Part shown: in pieces, positions 56,798 through 64,000 of the stretch | Position numbering within the stretch: the first letter of the stretch is position 1 | Layout: each line of letters begins with the position of its first letter | NCBI RefSeq assembly: GCF_024763615.1 | Contig: NC_077223.1 | Coordinates: 71,052,627-71,116,626, forward strand | Length of the DNA stretch: 64,000 nucleotides | Reading direction: 5' to 3' | Source of the DNA: Phlebotomus papatasi | Lineage: Eukaryota; Arthropoda; Insecta; Diptera; Psychodidae | Translations under genes and position numbers: made by a program | Notes under the pieces: model-generated | Databases searched by the model: none | The model's input: only the letters and a program-made list of their open reading frames with translations | What the model was told of the DNA's origin: nothing

Positions 56798-58071
56798 GGG
56801 GAGACCGGGGAGGTTTGGGACAGGGGTAGTGTGGGACAAGGAAATTTTTTCATTAATTTTTTGAAATAAATGGGATTTAACCATTACTCAATCGTAGGCA
56901 ATATTAAGATGTATCTTGACTAAAAGAATGGATATCCTCAGTTTTATTGTTTTAATTCTATAAACACTTTTTTAAAAATTAATAAAAATTGTTTATTTTG
57001 ACGTCTCAGTTTTCTCTTTGCATTTTAAATCAGCTATATATAATCATAACTTTTTTATCTCATTAGTTAGTAGTATAATCTGGGAACATATTTTTATAAA
57101 AGTTTCAGAGATTATACGCTCTTGTTTTTTACTTAAAGGTTTAAATAACAAAATTACATGCGGGGATGTTTGGGACACCTGAAAGGGGATGAATGGGACG
57201 TTGATTTTCGACAAGATTGGAGGTGGCGTGCAATTTTTTATTGTCAAAATGGAGAGTAATGCCCAGTATCTACTGGAAAACTACCTCTTGTGCAAACTTT
57301 ACTAGTTGAGCAGTTGTCTACAAGGGACAATTAAACCATCAATATCTTGGGAATTAATAATTTCTTCTGCAGAGGATAATCAACCTTTGCCCAATCCCGT
57401 TAAAAACTATTTTCTCGAAAATTTATCGAGCAATATCCTCTACTTTTCTCACAAGTTCTCCAGAAAAGGCCAAACGAGAGGTTTTTCAGAGAAATTAGGA
57501 AATAAACAAGTACAATGCAATTGTAAAATCAAACAGGAATCCGTCAATGATGTTCAAAACTAAAAGTTCCAAGAAAATCTACTCGATTGAGGAATTTGAT
57601 GATCATGATTCCAATATAGAATATAAAAAGCAAAGAAAGTTGATGCAAAATAAGAAGAAAATACTTTAAATAATTAATTGACAACAAATGAATCTAATGT
57701 ACAAAAAAAAAATTGATATTAATTTCTAAGTATGAAATAAAAGATTAAACATTTTTATTTCTATTAGAAATATTTTTAATTTAGTATTTAAAATTAATTA
57801 ACGTTCTCCAAAACCGCAAATTATGCGAGAAAAAATGTATCCCATACTGCCCCACATCGGGGAGGTTTGGGACAAAGTGTCAAGTTAAATGTTTAATCTT
57901 CTCCAAGAAAACTCAGTTGTTTCCTAAGTTCTATCGAGTATTTTTTTATAAAGTCAATACCCATGAGTATCCAATAGACCGCTTAAAATTGTAATATACT
58001 ATCGTGATTTTTTGGAATACTGTCTCAAAGTCAAAACATGAAAAAGTGTCCCAAACCTCCCCGGTGTCCCC
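56798..58071 (+). mobile_element. TA-flanked element (1,274 bp), GGGGAGAC terminus
   Basis: Termini GGGGAGACCGGGGAGGTTTG and CAAACCTCCCCGGTGTCCCC are flanked by TA at 56796-56797 and 58072-58073. GGGGAGGTTTGGGACA-like words recur internally (57160, 57861). A short frame at 57345-57563 (SAEDNQPLPNPVKNYF region), and another just after it (KTKSSKKIYSIEEFDDHD), could be decayed transposase C-terminus. I cannot name the family beyond a TA target. Confidence 0.75.
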
Positions 58072-58184
58072 TACTAATATAAATCTTTTTTCTTGTGTTA
58101 AAAACGTTACAATGATACACCGAAATAATGATTTTCATTTCGAAAAGATCATAATAAAATCTTATAATATTATTAGTTCAATAA

Positions 58185-58305
58185 TAAAGGAAAAGTTGAC
58201 TCTATCGGAGTCAATTTGGGTCGAAGTTGACTCTGTCGGAGTCCGTAGATTAAAAAACAAATAGCTGTTGACTCTATTGGAGATTGACTCTATCGAGGTC
58301 CCACT
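58185..58305 (-). mobile_element. Solitary Tigger/pogo-like end
   Basis: Read in reverse from 58305 it starts CAGTGGGACCTCGATAGAG, next to TA. Imperfect copies of TTGACTCTATCGGAG follow at 58198, 58229 and 58268. CAGTGGNACCTCGATA is a familiar Tigger-type terminus. The partner end was not found. Confidence 0.55.
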
Positions 58306-58629
58306 GTATAACTGATCCATAGACAAATCTTAATCTTAATCTATCTCTCGCTACATTATTTAGCGTTTACACCCAAAAAATGAAATGTTTGACCTTCTGT
58401 GCCCTTGCCGTACAGAAACAATTTTTGGAATTTTGTGGCTATCACCAGTAAAATTTCCAATACTTTATGTTTTACTATGAGGACTTCCCTTGTAAGAAAC
58501 ATTGTCCATTCCAAAGGTGGCTATATCGAAAGTTTGAAGTGGATTCTTAACAGTAAACCCATCAAGACCGGTCAAAATGACCGGTTTAAAAAACTTTTAA
58601 AATTAACACCTATTTAAACGGAACGATTT

Positions 58630-59137
58630 AGAATTAGCCCTCTAACAGTATTTTCTTTAAAATAAATATTAATAATATTTTAGTTGTAAGAAAATGTTTT
58701 GTAGGATCATGATCCAATAAAGTCTAAAAAACCATCAATTCTTCATTATCTCTTTTAGTTTAGGCGCTAGGTGGGAAAATATTTTTTTTTTCAAACTCTT
58801 TTGCTTCTAAAATTCACATTTTTAGTTTTTACAATTGTTTAAAATTGATTGATTGTTTAAAAGGGTTAAATAAATTCAGATAACTTTAAATTGGTATTTT
58901 TATGGAAATTGGAAATGAGTTTTTTTGCACAAATATTTTTTGTTGCTTTTTCTTTGACCTGTCTCCCAAACTGTGCATAGCAACTAAACAAAGAGTCAAA
59001 ATGAGTTCAAACTTACAAAAGATGTTAGTAAGACTATTACCGAGGACACTATAGCACTTTTAAATAAATAAAAACATTGTATAATCGCAGTAAATGTAAT
59101 TTTGTTAAGACCGTCTTGAGACGGTCTTACTTGATTG
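58630..59137 (+). mobile_element. Helitron-like repeat O2, ending next to exon 11
   Basis: An inverted copy of O1, from CCCTCTAACAG to a hairpin (AAGACCGTCT and AGACGGTCTT around two bases) at 59107-59128, then ACTTGATTG. Its end lies only about 30 bp before the exon 11 acceptor, so it must overlap the branch-point region. Confidence 0.6.
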
Positions 59138-59169
59138 AGTGTTAATACTAGGTTTCTCTGTGATTGCAG

Positions 59170-61603
59170 ATTGGCGTTTAAGAAGGCAGTGCAAGGTCCC
59201 AAGGGACGTCGTGCTGCCCGGAATCCGCTGAAATCTCTGGCGGCACGTGCCAATATCCAGAATGAGTATACTGAGGTGAAGAGTGGGGTAAATGAGAAGG
59301 AATTGAAGAGGTTGAAGCTCGAGGAGATGGCTAGGAAGAGTCATTTGGCAGTAGAAGCACTGGCTGGTTTGGCATCCGTTGAGGATTTCAAGAGTGTCAG
59401 TCTAAAATCTCATTCTCTGCCCCTCAATTCTTCCTATCTTCCCTACAAATCCCCAATGTTGCTGCAGATTAAGGGCAGAACTCATGTTCAGACTCGTCTG
59501 GTTGAACCTCTGTATTCATCCATCAATCGAGGTGATTGCTATGTGCTCGTGACTGCGGACAAATTGTTCAGATTCATGGGAAGTTTGGCAAATGTGATTG
59601 AACGAACCCGTAGTCAGCATATTTGTGCATTTATCCTGGAACATAGGGATTTGGGTTGTTCAGCCAATAGGGAATATGTTGTGCGGGATGATCGACAAGG
59701 TGGGCACGATGAGGAATTTTGGCGGGTGCTTAAGAGACCAAAAGACTGGGAAATTGTAGATTGTGGACATACAGATGAGGATGATGTCTTTGAATCATGC
59801 CTCATTGAGACGAATATGGTGTTTGAGTATCGCGATGAGGAATTGCATCCAATTGAGGAATATTGGGGATGTGTTCCGAGGGTGGAAATGCTAAATGCTG
59901 ATAAGGTGCTAGTATTCAATTTTGCCAGTGAAATTTATATTTGGAGTGGAAAAAATGCCGATGGTGATGCAAAAAGGGCAGCATTGAGGCTCACGCAGGA
60001 GATGTTCAATGCTGGATATGATTATGAGGCATGTGAGCTCAATCCTGTGGAATTTGCTGCCCTTGCTGGGAGTAGAGAGGAGAATATTGTGGAGATTGTG
60101 AGGAGGACAAAACCAATGTATCCGGAATGGTGTCTTTTGGCCAGGATTACGCAACATATGGAGACTATTTTGTTCCGAGAGAAATTTCTCGACTGGCCAG
60201 ATTATACCAGAGATCCTTTGTGTCGGGAATACTCAGTCCATAGGATTCATGGGATTAAGCCACCAGATGGAGAGCTTCTTTTTCACTCTGGGCAGTATGA
60301 GGAGCCGAATGTCATCCTGGAGAATGCCAATCTCGGTCGAGGACACTTTTACTATGATCCCGATACCATGAGACACTTTGACATTCTCACGGATTCCGTA
60401 CAAATGTGGCAGATTCAAGAGAATACCTTTGATACGGTTGATGATGCATCTTTTGGACATTTCCATGCCGATGGGAGCTACATCATCAAATGGATCTATC
60501 GGATTAGTGTGACAGTGAGAGAATTGTCAGGAAATATCTCCAACAGGAGTACAGTGGGCAGAAATCGCTGTGCATACTTTTGTTGGCAAGGAATAGCTTC
60601 CAGTGCTAATGAAAAGGGGGCAGCTGCGTTGTTTACGGTTGAGTTGGATAAGGAAAAGGGCTCTCAGGTGCGCGTGAGACAAGGACAAGAAGATACAGCA
60701 TTCATCAGGCTTTTTGGGGTCATGATCATTCATCGGGAACGTGAAATAAATTTATGGAGACTCTATATTGTCAGTGGAAATGACACTCAGGAAACTCTTC
60801 TCACAGAAGTTCCCTGTCAAATGGCTCAACTTCGTTCCCGGACCTGCTTCATCATGATCCACGGTGAAAACGGTGAAATCTTCATCTGGAAGGGATGTCA
60901 ATCTAGTGAAAATACTCAGAAAGTGACCGAAAATGCAGTCAAGAAAATCAAAGAGCAGAAATCCAAGGAGTTCTTTGGCAAAGAAAACACAGATAAAGAT
61001 GTCAAAGTGATCACAGAGAGTGAAGGATCAGAGTCTGATGACTTCTTTGAAGCCATTGGTGGAAAGAATAGAGAGCAATATTTCAGTCTATTGGAGGCGA
61101 ATGATGAGTATCGTAATTACACATCAAGACTCTTTCATTTCACTCGGACAGAAGGAGCCTTCAAAGCTGTGGAATTCCACAGCCAACTGAGATCTCGTGA
61201 TCATGCAACACCATATCCCTTTACCCAGCTGGACCTCTACAGAGCACGCCAGCCGACAATCTTTCTCGTGGATGCCGGAGAGAAATTATGGCTGTGGATG
61301 GGCTGGTGGCCCAAAGAGGATTCAGATTCCAGTGAGGATAGTGACAATGAACTGGTAAATCGGGCTGGGGAGAATCGGTGGTTGGATGAAAGGCGTGCAG
61401 CTCTTGCTACAGCGCTAAGTTACTGGGAGGCCAAGAAAGCCACCCGGCGGGATGGGAGTGAGTCTGAGGAGAGTGAGGAGGAGAATGAAGAGCGCAGTGA
61501 TGCAGCAGGACTTGTTGTATGGGCTGGTCTTGAGCCACTTGAATTCATCTCACACTTTCCCGACTGGACACACCATCGCGATGTCGAGGAGATCAACAGA
61601 ATG
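59170..61603 (+). CDS. Svil: Supervillin exon 11 in view, gelsolin-like repeats
   Basis: Acceptor GTGATTGCAG ends at 59169; AG from exon 10 plus A gives Arg. It encodes 811 residues in phase 2 in, 0 out (ATG then GTAAGG). First comes the conserved supervillin linker (NPLKSLAAR, EYTEVKSGV, HLAVEALAGLAS). Gelsolin-like repeats follow: about 59497-59830 (NRGDCYVLVTADKLFRF), 59873-60210 (IYIWSGKNADGDAKRAA), 60460-60950 (EIFIWKGCQSSENTQK), and 61120-61600 (KLWLWMGWW, DERRAALATALSYW). An insertion in the last repeat is acidic (EDSDSSEDSDNE and SESEESEEENEERSD). The final residues, SHFPDWTHHRDVEEINRM, precede the headpiece in the family. Supervillin's repeats usually lack several calcium and actin contacts of gelsolin; I cannot judge that here. 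The headpiece exon is outside the window. Confidence 0.97.
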
Positions 61604-61677
61604 GTAAGGAAAATATTTCAAAAATTTGTGTTAGTAAACAGTAGAAGGGTTGGAAAAACTTGGATCGAGAATCTTCG

Positions 61678-63242
61678 TTTTTTCCATTTTGTTCTTTACA
61701 CTTTTGTTTCTCAAATTTCTCAGAAATTTCCCTTTGCCCCAAAGGACGAAACGTAAAAACATCTCAAAAACAGAAAATGTCCCTTTGTCCCGACAGACGA
61801 TACTGATAACTTCCCTAAACACGGAAAATGTCCCTTTGCCCAAAATGACGAAACTAAAAATTTCCCAAAACACAGAGAATTTCCCTTTGCCCCGACACAC
61901 GATATTGATAATTTCCCAAAACACAGGAAATATCCCTTTGCCCCAAAGGACAAAAATAAAAATTTCCCAAAACACGGAGAATTTCCCTTTGCCCCGACAG
62001 ACGATGCTGATTACTTCCCAAAACACTGAAAATTTCCCTTTGTCCCAAAGGACGAAATTAAAAACTTTCCAAAACACAGAAAATTTCCTTTTGTCCCGAC
62101 AGGCAACTTCCCAAAACACAAAAAATTTCCCTTTGCCCCGACAGACGATACTGATAACTTCCCAAAACACAGGAAATATCCCTTTGCCCCAAAAGACGAA
62201 AATAAAAATTTCCCAAAACACAGAGAATTTCCCTTTGCCCCGACAGACGATGCTGATTACTTCCCAAAACACTGAAAATTTCCCTTTGTCCCAAAGGACG
62301 AAACTAAAAACTTTCCAAAACACATAAAATTTCCCTTTGTCTCGACAGGCAACTTCCCAAAACACAGAAAATTTCCCTTTGCCCCAAAGGACGAAACTAA
62401 AAATTTCCCAAAACACAGAAAATTTCCCTTTGCCCCGACAGACGATACTGATAACTTCCCAAAACACAGAAAATTTCCCTTTGCCCAAAATGACGAATGT
62501 AAAAATTTCCTAAAACACATAAAATTTCCCTTTGCCCTGAAGGACGAAACTAAAAACTTTACAAAACACAGAAAATTTCCCTTTGCCCCAAAGGACGAAA
62601 CTAAAAACTTTCCAAAACACAGAAAATTTCCCTTTGCCCCGACAAACGATACTGATAACTTCCCAAAACACAGAAAATTTCCCTTTGTCCCAAAGGACGA
62701 AATTAAAAATTTTCCAAAACACAGAAAATTTCCCTTTGCCCCAAAGGACGAAACTAAAAACTTTCCAAAACACAGAAAATTTCCCTTTGCCCCGACAAAC
62801 GATACTGATAACTTCCCAAAACACAGAAAATTTCCCTTTGTCCCAAAGGACGAAATTAAAAATTTTCCAAAACACAGAAAATTTCCCTTTGCCCCAAAGG
62901 ACGAAACTAAAAACTTTCCAAAACACAGAAAATTTCCCTTTGCCCCGACAAACGATACTGATAACTTCCCAAAACACAGAAAATTTCCCTTTGCCCCAAA
63001 GGACGAAACTAAAAACTTTACAAAACACAGAAAATTTCCCTTTGTCTTGAAGGACGAAACTAAAAACTTCGAAAAACACCATTGTAATATCATTATTTTA
63101 TTTAATAAAATATACTTGTTTAAAATATATGAAAGACAAGATTTCCAAAGACAAAGTTTCCAAAAAACAAAAATTACCGAAGACAAAGATTCCAAAGACA
63201 AACTGGGAAAAACAAAAGTGTAAAAAACAAAATGGAAAAAAC
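61678..63242. mobile_element. Inverted arms enclosing the minisatellite
   Basis: TTTTCCATTTTGTTCTTTAC and the following CACTTTTGTTT (61680-61709) are inverted at 63210-63240 (AACAAAAGTGTAAAAAAC, then AAAATGGAAAA). The tandem array lies between them, so it may be the amplified core of a foldback element. Confidence 0.6.
61735..63075. repeat. Minisatellite, 51-bp unit with 153-bp higher-order period
   Basis: About 26 units of 51 bp share AAAACACAGAAAATTTCCC and differ in the other half: CAAAGGACGAAACTAAAAAC or GACAGACGATACTGATAAC. At 62590, 62743 and 62896 the same variant recurs exactly 153 bp apart, a three-unit higher-order repeat. Because 51 is a multiple of 3, frames stay open for hundreds of codons on both strands; I treat these as by-products. 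Confidence 0.93.
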
Positions 63243-63267
63243 AAAGATTCCGCAAACAGGAAAAAGG

Positions 63268-63632
63268 TAGTTGTTTTGGCGAATTTTGGCGTTCGGAATT
63301 TTTGCTTTCGGGTTTATGGTTTTCGAGATATTGGTTTTGAGAATTTTGGTTTTTAGGATTTTGATCGAGGAAATTGTATGGACTTAAAATCCTGAAAGGC
63401 TTTTCGGAGTTTTGGCCGGATTTCAGTCCATTCGATTCTAACTTTTTAGAGATTTTGTTTTTGGAATTTTGACCCCAGTCAAAATCCCGAAAGCCAAAAT
63501 TCTGAAAACCAAAATCTCAAAAATGAGGGTCTCGATAAGAAAAATTCCTAAAGACAAAATCCCGAATGAGCCAAAATCTTGAACGTCAAAAGGCTCTTCG
63601 GACTTGTTGCGTTTAGATTTTTGACCAGGACC
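63268..63632 (+). repeat. Repeat K, second array
   Basis: TTTTGGCGTTCGGAATTTTT at the left, AAAATCCCGAAAGCC units in the middle and TTTTTGACCAGGACCCC at the right end (matching the start of the array at 51912, inverted). Units on the two sides face each other. Confidence 0.7.
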
Positions 63633-63829
63633 CCTTTCTGCGACTCAACCAATAAACCGTGTCCCCAGTTTTAAATTCTAAGAAGACAAATGACTCTCAT
63701 TAAAAAACTATAGTACATATAAAAATACTATTAATATTTCTTGAAAGGGTATTTCATTGTGATTCAAATCCACTTCATGGTTTTTTTTATTCAAGCGGTT
63801 TCTCCGCGAAATCTTCGCACTATCTTCTT

Positions 63830-64000
63830 CACTGAGAAAAAAAAGAGGGTGCGATTAACTTTTTTTCGTCATAACTTTAACACTTTTTAGGTGTAAAAAT
63901 ATATCAACATTTTTTAATGTTAATTTTACACCTTTTTAAGGGTAATATTAACATAAAACAGGGTAACTTTAACCCCTAATACACCTAAAAAGAGTAATAT
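63830..64000 (-). mobile_element. MITE A5, cut by window end
   Basis: Starts CACTGAGAAAAAAAAGAGGG and follows A2 to the last base. Confidence 0.75.

Larger units (their letters stand above)
59..61603 (+). other. Svil: Supervillin gene, overall model (both ends outside window)
   Basis: Eleven exons are assigned from open frames bounded by AG/GT sites, and every junction keeps the frame. Phases after exons 1 to 10 are 1, 0, 2, 1, 1, 1, 2, 0, 0 and 2; exon 11 ends in phase 0. The spliced coding part in view is about 2,268 codons. Supervillin is a peripheral membrane and actin-associated protein of the villin/gelsolin superfamily; it links actin and myosin II to membranes and has a disordered N-terminal half, gelsolin-like repeats and a C-terminal headpiece. 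The gelsolin-like part and the conserved block before it are seen here. The headpiece is not, so at least one more exon must lie beyond base 64000. Introns total about 55 kb, and introns 3 (14 kb) and 7 (18 kb) are the largest. The 5' end is also missing. Family assignment is confident; the N-terminal exons rest on phase matching and composition. Confidence 0.9.
61604..64000 (+). other. Intron 11, partial
   Basis: It starts at a good donor (GTAAGG) and runs past the window end. Content: a minisatellite, flanking inverted arms, repeat K and the start of MITE A5. No headpiece-like frame is present before base 64000. Confidence 0.8.

Noticed and set aside
61650..61756. Extension of supervillin past 61603
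   Set aside because: A good GTAAGG donor follows 61603, and the extension runs into the minisatellite and its flank. The family continues with a headpiece instead.
61735..63075. CRISPR-like repeat/spacer appearance
   Set aside because: Both halves of the 51-bp unit are repeated in variants; there are no unique spacers, and the host is a eukaryote.
62257..63255. 332-codon minus-strand frame of KGNFLCFGKF-type repeats, and similar 285- and 190-codon frames
   Set aside because: It arises because the minisatellite period is 51 bp. Several frames on both strands are open at once, and the composition is that of the DNA repeat, not of a selected protein.

Overview
The window is AT-rich eukaryotic DNA dominated by one very large, intron-rich gene on the + strand. 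Its last exon here encodes gelsolin/villin-type domains in the arrangement of supervillin. The small conserved blocks before them (SIADRLAALQKSGEDDW, and LKSLAAR followed by EYTEV and VEALAGLAS) are also supervillin-like. AT richness, huge introns full of short terminal-inverted-repeat elements and the insect-like protein suggest a dipteran, perhaps a nematoceran. The species cannot be fixed from sequence alone.

Layout. Eleven coding exons chain together with matching reading-frame phases: up to 295, 371-663, 1884-3496, 17464-17888, 17976-18065, 18450-18806, 24144-24651, 42757-42931, 48129-48281, 54068-54588 and 59170-61603. They give about 2,268 codons. Both gene ends lie outside: the reading frame is open to base 1, and the last exon ends at a donor with the C-terminal villin headpiece expected downstream. 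The first seven exons encode a long, disordered, charged N-terminal region with eight [S/G/P]-I-L-K motifs. Exons 8-10 encode the conserved central part and exon 11 the gelsolin-like repeats.

A second gene, nested on the same strand inside intron 9 (49192-50277), is intronless and encodes a 361-residue protein with one N-terminal membrane segment. I do not recognise it. The flanking exons join in frame across it, so it is not needed for supervillin.

The rest is intron, much of it mobile DNA. I could define many elements by inverted termini plus target duplications. They include TA-flanked Tc1/mariner-type MITEs, mostly starting GGG; TWA-flanked Harbinger-like elements, one with 500-bp inverted arms; two hAT-type elements with perfect 8-bp duplications; a LINE fragment; and a Helitron-like repeat with a compensated hairpin. 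Several are nested, and related copies elsewhere in the window serve as empty sites that prove the insertion order. A 51-bp minisatellite with a 153-bp higher-order period fills most of the last partial intron. The large introns 3 and 7 also hold non-repetitive stretches that may carry alternative promoters, which is only inference.
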